A stretch of 64,000 nt of DNA. It comes from Catonia carolina (lineage: Eukaryota > Arthropoda > Insecta > Hemiptera > Achilidae). The position numbers and the translations under genes were made by a program. The stretch's first letter is position 1; every line of letters begins with the position of its first letter. The notes beneath the pieces are model-generated. The model was not told where the DNA came from. It made no database searches and saw only the letters and a program-made list of their open reading frames with translations. Location of the stretch: NCBI GenBank assembly GCA_035578175.1, contig JAQMRL010000001.1, positions 375,415,220 through 375,479,219 on the forward strand, read 5' to 3'. Below, in pieces: positions 49,613 to 63,986 of the stretch.

Positions 49613-50403
49613 GTTTTTAAAACAAATTATATTAATATGGATTCTGCTTTTATGATGATGGTGGATCCACCAAAATATATTAAATTAATAAAAATAAATA
49701 TATAAAAAGAACAAACAATAGCATTTTAAATTATTTTAATATGTACTAGCATGGTACTACAGATTTATTAGAAACTGAAGCAGCATTTTAAAAAATCATG
49801 GTTGCTAAAAACTATTAATACATTGCTATTTAGAAGAATATACAATTTTCAGTTACGACAAATTGTATGTAAATCTTTAAAATGCATTGTGCAGCTTATA
49901 TTCAATACAAATAACAATATAATTATTAGTTTTTTACAAATTCCGATTTCTCAATCCTGCTTTAATTTAATCTTTTAATTTATTTATTTTTATTAATATA
50001 CTTATTTTAGTGGATCTATTATCATCAGAGTATATTTAATATCATTATTTAAAATGAAACTAATTTAATTGTTAAGATTTTTCAGACATACGTCTCTTCA
50101 GTCACTGGTACAACTTTACTTTAAACAAGTGACTAAACAAACAAACTTCTGAAAAACTTTTCAACAAACTAATTATTTTAAATTTAAATAATGTATGCAC
50201 TCTAAGGATGGTGGATCCACTAAATAAATAAGTTAATAAAAATAAATTAATAAAATGATTAAATTAAAGATGCATTGAAAAATTGTGCTTCACAAAAACA
50301 AATATTGCATTGTAATTTACATAAATATACTGTTTTAGAATACTAAAAAGTTATATTTAGTTCTTTAAAATACATCCTGCAGCTTGTAATCAATCTAAAC
50401 AAC

Positions 50404-50548
50404 ACATTAATAGTTTTCACCAACTTGTATTCTTCTCAATGCTGCTTTAATATCTTATTATTTCTTACTAACATCGTCATGTTTTGATGAGTAAGAAAAT
50501 TAAAGCAATGTTGAGAAGAACACAAGTTGATGAAAACTAATGCATGTT
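50404..50548. repeat. Imperfect inverted repeat (hairpin)
   Basis: The arms 50404-50470 and 50488-50548 are reverse complements over about 55 bases with some mismatches (CAACTTGTATTCTTCTCAAT against ATTGAGAAGAACACAAGTTG-like sequence). The loop is about 17 bases. It terminates the tandem block. Confidence 0.8.
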
Positions 50549-51075
50549 GCCACTTTGAAAATTGCCTTATTTGAATGAACCAATTATATAACGAGATAGG
50601 TTATCACTCCTCTAAAAGATTTAGAACAAAAAAAAAATTATGATGTGTACAATTACAGAAGATAACTAGAACACCAGTAGGGGTTCTTCATACTCATTAG
50701 CTCCAGCCCATAAATTTAATTTTTCCCGAATTTTGACTCTATGTAAAAATACTTGGACATTAACACTTTGCGAACTTAAAATTAGGCTCTGTTTTGAGTT
50801 GTATCAAGAATTTAAATATAAGTCAGAGTCAAGTATACTAACCACATATATTTACGTGCAAACTAACCTCATAAAAATATTTAGCCAGAATAAACAGAAT
50901 AATTTATAATAAAACCATGGTGTGTGCGTGCTTTTCAACACACAGTAGAAAACAAAATTTATATGAAATAAAATTATTTATTTTAATTTCTATACTCGTA
51001 TATTGACCTCAATTGTTTCATTCTTAGAGTATAATAGCAATAAAGAAGTCCAACAGAGCAAAATTTCACTATTTG

Positions 51076-51545
51076 GTGACGCGTGACAGTTCAGTTTCAT
51101 TCACTGTTCAGAAAGAGCGCCAGGAGCACCTAAAGAAGTTTTCACTTCAAAAACATTCCATTTCTGTGTATGATGCATGACAACTGAGTTTCGTTCACAG
51201 TTCAGAAACAGTGCACGGTGCACCTTAAGAAGTTTTCACTTCAATAACCTTTAATTCCTGTGTGTGATACGTTAACAGTTCAGTGTTTCGTTCAATGTTG
51301 AGAAAGAGTGTAAGGTGTGCCTAAAGTTTTCACTTCAAAAACTGTGATCTATTGGCAGGAAAATATACTACCACTAGGTGCACTACATGGTGCACCTTAA
51401 GAAGTTTCCACTTCAATAACCTTTAATTCCTGTATGTGACACGTTAACAGTTCAGTGTTTCGTTCAATGTTGAGAAAGAGTGTAAGGTGTGCCTAAAGTT
51501 TTGACTTCAACAACTTCAATCTATTGGCAGGAAAATACACTACCA
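51076..51545. repeat. Tandem repeat array with higher-order duplication
   Basis: A monomer of about 94 bp (CGTGACAGTTCAGTTTCATT ... AAGTTTTCACTTCAAAAAC) is repeated with divergence at about 51076 and 51171. A composite of about 156 bp is then present twice with few differences (51217-51372 and 51389-51544). Each composite runs GGTGCACCTTAAGAAGTTT ... CAGGAAAATAYACTACC. It looks like a short satellite. Confidence 0.88.
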
Positions 51546-52260
51546 TACATACAGAACCTAATTCTACCAATCAACAGAAGCACGATTATGACACACACAA
51601 TTTAAAACCATAAGTCTCTTATCTATCGTAGTATTATAACAGCCGCAGGCAAAGTGTTAACGTAAGTACTGAAAATGTTTTTTTTTTATATTCTTCCACA
51701 TTAGACTAATTCAAGAAAAAAATTATTCAAAATAAGATCGGAACAGAGAAACCTAATCACCAACACATAAAAGTTAAGAAAACTGTACATTTCTTATAAA
51801 TCTGTTATAGACAAAAACGTATACAAATAACCCATACTCGCAATGATTCTCAACAGTAATTAATACATCATCATTCAAAAATTTTATTACATATTATTTG
51901 ATTTCAATTCTTACATGTTCACTAATCCCAGACATTTTTTTAAATGTTTATACGAAGCTTTACGTTAAGTTATTATAACAACAATATTTGATACCATAAT
52001 TCCAAAATCCAGTGCTTTTATATATCTCTAATTCAAGTATATAAAGACTAATATTCACGTAAAATATACCGTTCCACATATTTTAAAAGCCCTTATCTAG
52101 TTAAATTTTTAGTTAATAGATAAATTTTTAACATGCAGACATCAAAAAAGAAGGATATATGATAAGCCACAATTAAAAATTCCTAACTGAACTAATATTA
52201 GGATCTTAATCCCGACACTACAATTGACATCGATTTTTAATAAACTCTTTTAAAATTAAA

Positions 52261-52520
52261 CAACTGAAAACCTTAATGCAACAATGGCTACCTCCTATCT
52301 CAAAAAATGGAAATTTTTCAGGAGATACAAAAAAACTTGGCCAAAAAATCCTAACTACTAATGTTTATATGTGCAGCCAACTCCTTTTTCTTTATACCAA
52401 TTAAAATTAAGATTGGATTAGACCATTTATCGCACCAAACGACAGAGAATTTTTTTTCTTTAAGCATCATAACCTAAAAATGTTGAAAAATGGGGATGAC
52501 CAGTTGTTATATCCAGGTCT
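52261..52520. repeat. 260-bp dispersed repeat R2, copy 2
   Basis: Same orientation and order as 19718-19980 (CTGAAAACCTTA, GGAAATTTTTCAGGAGATAC, CACCAAACGAC, CATCATAACCTAAAAATG). Unclassified. Confidence 0.85.
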
Positions 52521-55500
52521 TCATGATTATGATGTAAAACATTTACCTAGCCTTTCAATGCTTTAACTATAAAAAAAAGAGGTCACAACTACTTTTTATT
52601 AATTTTAAGGTCTTTTAATAACTCCAATACCCCTGTATCGCATTGTTGGCAGAAACGCTAAATCTGCCAAGATTACAGTCAAGCTATAAACATTATTATA
52701 TCATAAACAAATTTTTAACCATTTCCCATTAAACAAAAAATTTCAGCTAAAGTTTTAACAGAAGAGTTTAAAGACCAGACAAACGGAATTATTTCGATGA
52801 TGTACAAATCTTCTTTGTTAACAAAAGTTTTATTTGAAAAAATTTGTGCAATCAGAAAACCTAATCACAAAATTTTTTTAAATGCGCAAAAATTAATTTA
52901 AAGAATTTTTTCAAAACAATTGTAGACAATAATAAACAGAGCAAGTTGAAAAAAATTTGCAGAATGATCTTTACTGAAGAATCATTTCAACCAAAATATA
53001 ATTACGGAGATAAGCATGGAAAACCCGCGTTATATGAAAACGCACAGAATTAGTTTTTAGGGGACTTAGCATAAAATTTCACTTTTAGTACTTACAGTTT
53101 TGTTGGTTACATTTTTTCATAATAAGATATCAACAAAGTAATACATTAGACATACACCATTAAAACATATCTGAATAAAAAAGTACAAGAAATTAATTTC
53201 AAATGTTTGACAACAGTTCATAGAAAGAATAATTATTGTTATGTAAATCCAGGAAAATCGAAGGTATTGAGAATTTCGTATGTAAATTAAAAAATGTTGA
53301 AACGTATTTAAACCATCGCATCTCAGTCGAGTAACATTAATGAGTTCCAAAACCTGGAGCTAAAAAACACACAAGAACGTTTAGTTTATTCACAAGACTT
53401 TCCATGTTACACAATGAAGTTCTTCTCAATAAACGTCATCACTTTTGGAACAGGCCGCGCAGGTAACAAAAAAGTAATCTAATTTCTTCCCTATCCCTAC
53501 AAATCAGTACCACCCTACATTAATACACATAAGATAACATCTTTTCATGAGCAACCCCTAACACAACATACAATAACTTACATCCAGAAGTAGTATTCAT
53601 TTTTAGACAACTCCTATACAACCTGACAACAAACTAGAGTAGCCTTCCTTTTTTTTGCTAAGTACTACTAACAGATAAAACATATTATTATCAAATTTTA
53701 ACAGAAAAATATATAAACCGCATAAAGAAACAGTTGAATGAACTTCGAATATCACCTTGTAAGACAACCTTCCAAGAAAACCATTAAAATGAAACAGCAG
53801 CACACATACAACCATTATTGTTGTTAACAACACAATGTTGAAAATCATCACATGATTTCAGAGTGCAATTAAAACAGTTAAGTAGATATTTATTAGATAG
53901 TTAACCAAACAAGGAGAATTTCCAAATTATTACTGTTACTTTTTCTAACATTTATAAAATTTTACTTTTATTACAAGACAATATAAAAAACTACAAAATA
54001 AATCTATATGACATGAAAAAAATGTAATGAAATTTCTATACTTCATGTAAGGTATTATTGGTTATTTATACGTTCTTTAACAAGAAGTCAACCTAATTTA
54101 AGATGCACTGAACAAACATTTTTCATAAACAGAAAAGAAAACCGCTCATTTAAAAAAATTTAAACAAAACAAATATTAGTATAATCTTCTCTAAACAGCT
54201 CAAAAATTTGATTAACTTATACTTTCATGTGATCACCCTTACAATATTTGGTAAATTAGTAATAAACATCCAATTTTTTTTATAAACAAATATTATATAC
54301 ACATATGGCATATATTTTACGAGAAATATAACAACTTTTAATATGCGAAGTCTACAGAAATGATTATAAACAGATTTATTTTAAATTTTCTAAGGGTTTT
54401 ACTACTCCAATAATATAATACTGACTGACATGATTAGTCACTAAATTAGCTATTTTAAAAAATTTAATTTTAAAAGGTAATTTTACTTCAAATAACCATA
54501 CTTTTAACAAAATTTCATCATGATTATTACTAGATCAATTCACATCGACACGTTGGAGCCAAACGCCATTTATTATAATCGAAGTGGGTGTCTCTCACTT
54601 ACAGAGCGACGCTTTTAGGCATCACGGTGCCCACCGTTTTCTATAGCTCTTATTCAAACTACGGTATATTAGTAATATTACTGAATGTTCTATAGTCACT
54701 CAAGAAGGATCCAACAAATATTGTAATGAAAGCCAGGAATTTTTGAACAGTCTTTCTAAGTGTTCATTTAGGGATCATAGCGTAATTAAAAATCATAATT
54801 ATAGTACTTGAGGCATGAGTTTGCCTTTGATTTTAACGAGGGGTAAAGGAGAGGAAAGCATCAGTGCGCATGCACGACTGCTTTGGTATAAATTTACCAA
54901 CACAACAACGTAAACTATACTCAGAGCACGTACAGTATATCACGAAATCTTTTGTAGATTTACTATACGAATATAACTGTTTGTTACCGTAATCAGAAAT
55001 GTTGGTTTCTCGAAAACACGGACGTACTGTTCACAGTGCTGAACAAAATCTAATACGCTCTGTAATAAAATGTTGTGAAATTGAAACTAAACAAAAATAC
55101 CTTCCCGTGTCTCTTAACAAAAAGCAATGAGCGAGCAGCTAACTGCTGTGATGTTTCTGTTTCCACAATTTAAAATATAAAGAACGAAGTTAAAGACAGT
55201 AAAAAAGATAATTCTTTATAAAAAGTTTTTTTTTTGACACCTGGTAAATAAAGGAAACGGAATGCTTCATTGGATGGCTTTGACAGATGTGTGGTTGTTG
55301 AAATTACAGAGGATTTTTATACTAAAATCATGATGCCAACATGTGAAAAGTAATTACCGATTTTGAACGAAAGGCTAAGTTTTAGTTGGAAACTTTATTC
55401 GTTAAGAAAAAAATTTAAAGAAAATGAGGTTTAAGTGGAAAAAGTGTCAAGTCACAATGAAGTATATTATTGAAAGGCAACATGTGGTTAACAAACGGAG

Positions 55501-55850
55501 CAATTGCACGGTAGTGAAATATAAAGTCTCACTGTTGAGGTTGGTAGCACTGTCAGATTTCTCTTCTCTTCCTCACAGCCCATACATACGCAAAAGGCAT
55601 TCTTCTGATTTTCCTATCTAAAATTTGTCGCTAACTAATAATAAATGCAAAATAAAGCTGATGAATTGCCGAATGAAAAAGAAAGATCGTTAACAAGTAT
55701 AGATTATGGCACTGATAAGCATCACATATTTTCACAACGCAATGAATGCTATGCCCATAAGGAAGTGAAACCATGATGATTCTTGACTCAGTGCTCAAGA
55801 AATGATTATGTAATTTATTTTAAACGATTTTACTTTTACCTTTAATAACA
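52521..55850. other. Intron, nothing recognised
   Basis: Part of the large DOT1L intron 48503-57626. Mostly AT-rich. The stretch 54540-54660 (CACGTTGGAGCCAAACGCC, GCGACGC, CACGGTGCCCACCG) is less AT-rich but has no open frame I recognise. The plus-strand frame at 55424-55621 has no recognisable domain. Confidence 0.5.
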
Positions 55851-55854
55851 AATG

Positions 55855-56080
55855 GGGTAATCAATGGAGGCAACATCTGGAATGGATACCAGAGGAGAGA
55901 ACACCCTTCAAAGTTACGGGAATATGTTCCAGTTGGAAGAAGGGAGGTGGGAAGATCTCAAAGAAGATGGCACTAGTCGAGAAGTATGGGTTGGAATATC
56001 TCGTGTTTGTGTTTACGTGTAGGATTGTTTATGAGTCTGGAACAAGCTTATGCCTAATCCTTGATAGTAAAAAGAAGATT
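55855..56080 (+). mobile_element. LINE tail remnant
   Basis: A frame reading LREYVPVGRREVGRSQRRW (55909-55965) matches the Y-x-P-x-G-R-R-x-x-G-R-P-x-x-R-W motif near the end of insect LINE polymerases. The downstream part is degraded. Confidence 0.65.
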
Positions 56081-57578
56081 TATCTAAAAGAATTCTGAGA
56101 AGTGAAATAGTTTAAGTATGTAAAATTAAAAATTAAATTTTCACTTAAATACTTAAGTTACAGTAAAACGAAAACTGAATGATATTTGAATGATAAAATA
56201 CCCAACAACAAGAAAATTTTAATAAGAGAATAATTGTCCTTACCACAAAAAGTCAACCTATCATAAAAATAACAAAAGAAATTATTTTAAAATATACACA
56301 TTATATTAAAATTTTATAAAACCTATCAATACCGAAGTACCAAGGTAACATTGAATTCAAGACTGTTAAATTTATTTGATATAACAGTTTGATGAAGAAA
56401 ATATTTGATAAACACAAATAATGTTCTAAAAATACATTGAATAGAAAACCATTATCAAACCCACAAAGATAATTACAATGTATAACTAAAACAAATACGA
56501 TTCATTCATTACATTACGACAATGACTTCAGAGTAGGTAATAAAAATAACATTTACTGAATGTTACGTTGCACGTGTAACAAAACACAAACAATAGATTG
56601 TAAGAAAATAGTACACTACACATGTTATAATATCCAAATAGTACGACTAAAATCTGAAGTAAAGGATAACTAATGACAATCTCTATGTGATAAAACAAGA
56701 TCAGATAAGCAATAATTTCTAATTGAAACTTTATACTCGGAAGAATCTGATTTAACATATTAAGTGCAGCCGATTTAATGCAGAAGTACCTTACCATTTT
56801 TCACAATGCAACTAAAATATAAATAGATCATAAAATTAGACTCTGGCACTGCGTGGATTCATTTGTACAGTTCATGTCCAAACAAATCTACAAAGCGTCG
56901 TAAGTTTACTTTTACAATCTAAGAAAATTTAAACAAGATGTACTATAATAACATGATGTTAGGGTAACATTTCCTCACCTGAACTGAACATTTTAACACC
57001 ACATACGTGCTTGAGGTATAAACAGTTTTGATACAATGTACATGAATTATCAATAAAACATTACAGCAACAACAAAAAACAAGTTTACTTGACTAATAAG
57101 GGAACAATGTTGAAGCAACAAAAGTATTTAACTATACTGAGTACAGTAAATTTCAAAATGCGAGTCAATTTGCTAATGTGGACAATGAAGAATTTCAGGG
57201 TACTGGAATACAGTATTAAAATATTTACTTTAGACTTCTTTTCATTTTGTGTTCTACAATTTTATTACAAATTTAACTGTAATTATGAGAATTATTTTAT
57301 CTGACATAGAATAGAATTAATTCAAATATAACCTAGTTTCAGAAATTAGACGCCAGATTCATTAACATGAGCTTGTGTCACTTCAGCCCGCACATAATGT
57401 TTTTGTAGCTGATTTCAAGATCTTATTTATTTCATAGTTTCATACAAAAATTTGTTAATTACACATTTTATCAAATTTTACAAAAAATGTTGGATATTAC
57501 TAAATGAAATGAATGGGCAAATACACTCATAATGATAAAACCATGAAGGTTAAATACAATGGTACGTCACTCCGATCA

Positions 57579-57812
<234 letters not shown>

Positions 57813-58397
57813 CTAAGAACCAAAAAAAAAAAATTTACAAAAAACATGTACCGGTGACAACAAAATTCAACAATTAGTAACAAATTATGAACAGATGAAC
57901 TGCACGCCAAATATATTTCAAAAAACAAAAAATTAATATTTATACAACAATATAATACATTCACACAGCAGATCCAAAGTAAGTGGAGTAAAAATTCAAT
58001 ACCTGTTGAAAATCCCTTTTTCTAATAAAACTAATGTTCGTCAATTTTGATGCAGAGAATGTTGAATGTAAATAAAATGTGATATATTAATATCAAAAAT
58101 CTAGGTACAAATATTTTAGAATATTCCTAGTGTTTTTAAGCAAATAAGTACAGAACACAATATCAAAATTTACATAGTTTTGTAGTTATGAAACCTTTCA
58201 AAGCTATCCATAAAAAAATGCCGAGAAATAAATTAAAATTTGTTTTTTAATTAGAGATTTACTGCAACTAGTTTCTTAAAACTAATAAACAGTTTTTCTT
58301 TAACAATATCCCTCCACAATATATAAATAAGCAGTCACCCATTTTGTGTTATAAACTTAACACAAATATTAATGAACATAAAAGGAAAATGTTTATA

Positions 58398-59112
58398 TGA
58401 GGCGTATTTTAAAAAAAAGTTCAAGTTTTGAAATTCTGCTGCTGCTGCTGCAGTTGGTATTTGGCGCATGCACGCTGTGTGCCGCTATCTATTGGCAAGC
58501 CACAAACACCATTACAGGATCATTCGACTGCGTTTATGTTTGTCGTGAGTATTTGAAATGTCTCCTCTGATTGAGAATCCCGCCAGCTGTGAATTGTTTT
58601 CTTAGTGCTAAAGACATGAAAGCCGCTGAAACCCACCGACAGATCAGTGAAGTGTACAGAAAAAACATTATGAGTGATGGGGAGGTATGGAATTGGGTGA
58701 GAGCTTTTAAGTAGATGGCCGAAACAAATGGGCATGATGAGGAACAAAATGGACGACCTTCATTATTGACGACTTGGTGCAGAAAGTTGATTAAAAGGTG
58801 AGAGATGCTTTATGATTTCATCATTATCTAATGAATTTCTTGCATTTGAAAATTCATCTAGGAGGTCAGCACCACGACGACGAAAAAGACGTCAAAACAA
58901 CCACGTAGCAGTGGTTGTCTAATCAGGTGGCAGATTTCTACCAGGATGGTATTCAAAAAACTGGTTGTACGATACAATAAGTCCCTTAATATTGGTGAGA
59001 GTTATGTTGAAAAGTAGATTAAATACATGCTTTCATGTAAAAATAAAATTATGAAAAGTCAGCTTGTTTTCTTTTTATTTCAAAACGGTACTTACTTTAA
59101 AAATACGCTTCG
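58398..59112 (+). mobile_element. Mariner element, internally deleted
   Basis: TIRs TGAGGCGTATTTTAAAAAAA (left) and CGAAGCGTATTTTTAAAGTA (right, read inward), TA on both sides (58396-58397, 59113-59114). The frames give the mariner transposase start (IENPASCEL at 58572-58598, AKDMKAAETHRQISEVYRKN at 58609-58668, GRPSLLT at 58752-58772). The last part follows directly (WQISTRMVFKKLVVRYNKSL, NIGESYVEK at 58930-59016). The central catalytic D,D region is missing and stops and frameshifts occur, so it is non-autonomous and dead. Confidence 0.93.
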
Positions 59113-61044
59113 TATATTACGTGAGCCCTAATGGTTGACAAAACAACTGATCTGTCTTTGTAATCATAATTCTATAACTAGTTGATTATAGGCATTGAGA
59201 AAAGCGCAAAAACATTAAGAGGAATGAACATGACCAATAAAAACAATGATTAAGAATTTTTATATTTTTTTCTACAAAACATAATAAGCATAATTCAAAA
59301 TGATAATTGCAGGATTAAATAACACATAGATCCAAAACAAAAGTTGATAAAATTTAAATATAAAAGTGATTGATAAGTATTATAGGAAGGATATGCAATG
59401 ACGTGGTGAAGGAAGAGGGCTGGATGATAATGAATGAGTTAACTGACGTGGTAGACGGCGGCTGCAGTCATATGAAAATAAATGACACAAGACTATTAAA
59501 AGTATAGAATGAATAGCCAACTACAGAGAAAATGAGAGGTTATCAAATAAAAATGACTTGAGTTTTATAAAAGAAAGTCGTTATAAACAGCGTGTTGATT
59601 GGGATGCAGATATGACATGAGAACTGCAACGTCAGTTGTTTTTTTTTATAAATCTTGTCGCAATCTTAAGGTTTAATTTGACGCTACAATATAAGAGTAA
59701 TTGCATTTATCAATCTGAAAATCCTCAATCGACAGATATTTATCCAGCCAATAATCCTCAATACAAAATTGTTTAAGGAAGGAAGTAACTGGAACCAATA
59801 TTATCATGACCAAAATTACAAAAAGAAGTTGAATAATAACAACACTACTCAATGTAATTTACAATTACATGTATTGAATACATAAACAGATTTATTTCTA
59901 AATTATAAGTACTAATTAAGAATGAATGCGGCATTCTAGATTAGAAATTCCAATAATCACCGATGCCACATATACAAAATTTACTCGCCACTTTTTTTAA
60001 TTTATGCAAGACTTACTTTGTAATTTACATTAAGAAATTACTTATATAACTTTGTCCAAAATGAACTCACTTTCAATGCGTTTACAGTACTCATTGTTAA
60101 TTAGAAGCAGGTGTATTTAATCTCCGTCAGGTTGCCTTCACTTTTGAGTTATATATATAATTCAATCCTGAAACGATTTTTTCAAACGATATTTGTAGAT
60201 TTACAATACATCTCTTCCATCTCAGAATAGTACACCATCATCAACCAAAAATTTTCTATCGTTCCAAAACGTGTGTACAAAATCTTCAAATGTATCTTTG
60301 CATACGGACCACTACAGAACAAAATTGACTGAAAGCACAACCACTAACACCATTCTCTCACAACCAACTACAAAAATTTAACAACGCACATTGTACAGTT
60401 AGATAGTCATTCATACTATCTTCATTCATGATGTTTAGCTCATTACAACATTGACGTACATTTCATATTTGAAACATTTACGTTTTACTTTTACTCAAAA
60501 TATTTACGTAATACTTTTCATTCATGAATACGCATACTGATGTAGTGACTAAATAAAAAGATCTACAATTTAACAACTGCTTTTTTAAACGTTATAAATA
60601 ATGGATGGTTTTATTTTTAAAATAATTTTGTACAAGGTGACAAAATAAATAGTTACAAAATTTATAAACTGTAAATACTGTATATTATAATCTATATTTA
60701 TACAAAGTATCTTTAATAGATAGTATCTAAACTTAATGAAGTTATTGTGTCGCTAAATATAAGAGAAAAAAAATTTATATTAATATAGGTCCAGAGGAAA
60801 TGCTTCACTAGCAAGCTATGACTGGCGAAAGATTTCACCTGGAATTCACTTTTCACAGGTATATGATGCCCTTACGATACTTACGAGACAAAAGTGATGA
60901 CATCTTACAATTTTTAACCAGAAAAATTTGATAAAACAGGTCCCAGAACTGAATTTCACATAATCTACTAGACATCTGACATAAAACACAAAATTAGGGG
61001 GTTGAAGAAAATAACAATCTTTAGGGTTAATATAAATTAACTCA

Positions 61045-61500
61045 GGTAAGTGCTTATTGCAGTGCTATGTTTTCTCGGTTCTGTTTTATGGTGTAAAGTC
61101 TTGGACGCTTAATGATTTCATGAGTAAATTCCTTGAAGCGTTTGAGATGCAGCTCTACAGAAGGATGCTGAGAGACTTCTGTTTGGATAGCATCTCTAAT
61201 GAGCAGTTATTGAGACGTATGTAGAAATCAAATGAAGTCATGAACACATAAAAATATTAGGAAGCTTGAGTATTTGGGACATGTATAATGCACAACGATA
61301 AAATATATAGGTTGCTGCAGTCTATATTGCAAGGAAGAATGGGTGGACAATTTAGTGTGGGGAGAAGATGTATTTCCTGGTTGAAAAATCTGAGAATGTG
61401 GTACTCAAAAACGATAACACAGCTGTTTTGAGCAGCAGTGGATAAGTTCAGATAATTATGGTGGCCAACATCCGGAACGAAAAGGAACCTAAAAAAGAAG
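61045..61500 (+). mobile_element. LINE polymerase C-terminal remnant
   Basis: Translation gives CYVFSVLFYGVKSWTLNDFM, then FEMQLYRRMLRDFCLDSISN and EQLLRRM. A degraded K-Y-x-x-x-G-H-like part follows, then LLQSILQGRMGGQFSVGRRC and ISWLKNLRMW. This is the YG-x-E-x-W-T...YRRML...G-K-x-G-x-x-x-x-GRRR-x-SWL-x-NLR-x-W tail of an insect LINE. Stops and shifts are present. Confidence 0.85.
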
Positions 61501-61689
61501 TGCTTAAATAAGTTATACTAATATTTTTTTAATTCACGATGTAGAAAATCCATGTAAGTTATATAAATACAAGATATTGCAATTCGACTTATTTATATCA
61601 AAAACAGTCTAAATTATCACTAAAATTACATTACTGTTTTTCAACAAATTGAAATAATTTTTTTCATCGTTTGGCAATAGTAAGCAAAC

Positions 61690-61846
61690 AACTACAGAGT
61701 AGATGCTTTTCAGAGGGCCTAGCATAGGCTACTTTTGTACTCAGAGAGGAAGACAATGGTAAACCACCTCACTCCTCGTTTTACTTTGTAAAACCTACAG
61801 AAGTTCAAACGAGCCTTTCGGCTGCTGACCTAAACAACAACAATAG
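61690..61846 (+). repeat. 400-bp dispersed repeat, 5'-truncated copy
   Basis: Only the 3' 155 bp is present (GTAGATGCTTTTCAGAGGGC to CTGACCTAAACAACAACAAT). 5' truncation with an intact 3' end fits retroposition. Confidence 0.85.
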
Positions 61847-61855
61847 CAGAAGTAC

Positions 61856-62045
61856 CCTATTCTTAACAGGTTCTATTATTTGACACCTTAGATCGTTTTG
61901 TGTGTTAATCTATTTTGAATAAACAACAGACTTTGTCTAACCCCAAAGGACAAATTTAATTATTCAAAATAGATTAACGCACAAAACTACCTAAGGTATT
62001 GAATAACGGAACCTGTCGAAACTGTTAAGAATAAGCTACTTCTAC
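61856..62045. repeat. Inverted repeat
   Basis: The left arm (GTACCCTATTCTTAACAGGT ... GTTAATCTATTTTGAATAA, 61851-61922) is repeated in reverse at 61959-62042 (AAAATAGATTAACGCACAAA ... GAATAAGCTACTTCTACC). The arms are about 70-80 bp with several mismatches, and the loop is about 35 bp. Confidence 0.8.
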
Positions 62046-63037
<992 letters not shown>

Positions 63038-63136
63038 CTACCGAAACGTATTCGGTGTTCAACCAAAAATTCGAATTTTTAAATTAACTATCAACCCAAA
63101 TAAAAGTTTAAACCCCAATAATTAAAAAAGATCCCC

Positions 63137-63535
63137 ATGACAGACAGGTGGAGTGTCAAATTATTTACACTCAATCAGTTCCTTGCAGGGCTAAAATAAA
63201 TAGTTCGGTTTCTGAATCATTTAGTAAATTTTTGAATCAATAGTAAATGATCGAATCATTTAAGAACAGAAGAGGCAGAGGTACAATAGACACTAATCAG
63301 AGGTGTCTCCTCTGAAAGTAATGAATTTATTATACAGCCAGACCCTGTGATGAATGAAGGTGTCATTTGCAAAGTGGAAAATATGTACTTTTCAGAGGGC
63401 CAGGGAAGCTGATAAGCGTACTTTTCCAATCAGTGAGGAAGGCAATTGTAAACTATCTAACTCCTCGATTTACTTAGTAAAACCTCTACAGGTTCAAACC
63501 AGCCTTTTGACTGATGACCTAAACAACACAATTAA
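63137..63535 (+). repeat. 400-bp dispersed repeat, copy 4
   Basis: It starts CCCATGACAGACAGGTGGAG and ends ACTGATGACCTAAACAACAC. It includes ATACAGCCAGACCCTGTGAT and AGTGAGGAAGGCAATTG. It is near full length. The open frame at 63354-63635 runs through it and is not a gene. Confidence 0.85.
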
Positions 63536-63986
63536 AAAAATTAATTTGACAGAAACATTAAAATCGTTAATGGATAAAAGAAACAAAAAACTTTTTAGAA
63601 GAAAGATTATAAAAACAGCACACGATTCATGGTAAATAAATTATGAAATTACATAAAACAAAAACATTATAAAATATAAATAAATTATGCTAATATGATG
63701 AATGACAAGGTAAGAATATTTAACAATAGCAATTAAATGCAACAAAACGTAGGAAGTACGAACTTCCCACATACATACAACGCTTTATCCTACCCATGCT
63801 TTACCGAAAAACTACATGCTGCGTAAAAAACAACTTTATTTTTACTTACTACTGAGTTATTATGAATAAAACAATGGAAAATTCATGACGGTACAGAGTT
63901 ATTTAAAAATACTAAAACAGATATGTTTTATTAAATATTAAAACAAAAATATAAATACTGAAATAATAAATTATAATCTAATGTAC

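Larger units (their letters stand above)
48900..50480. repeat. Degenerate tandem block around the foldback repeat
   Basis: Three diverged units are recognisable at about 48900-49257, 49845-50215 and 50325-50475. They share TCTTYAAAATAYATYCTGYA-like and AGCTTGTAMTCAAT-type sequence, GATTTCTCAAWSMTGCTT and GAAACTAATTWRTT. Units 1 and 2 are each followed by a GGTGGATCCAC site (at about 49661 and 50212). Confidence 0.6.

Noticed and set aside
59380..59480. Purine-rich stretch resembling a LINE tail
   Set aside because: No frame keeps more than a few residues of the known tail motifs. It is too weak to call.
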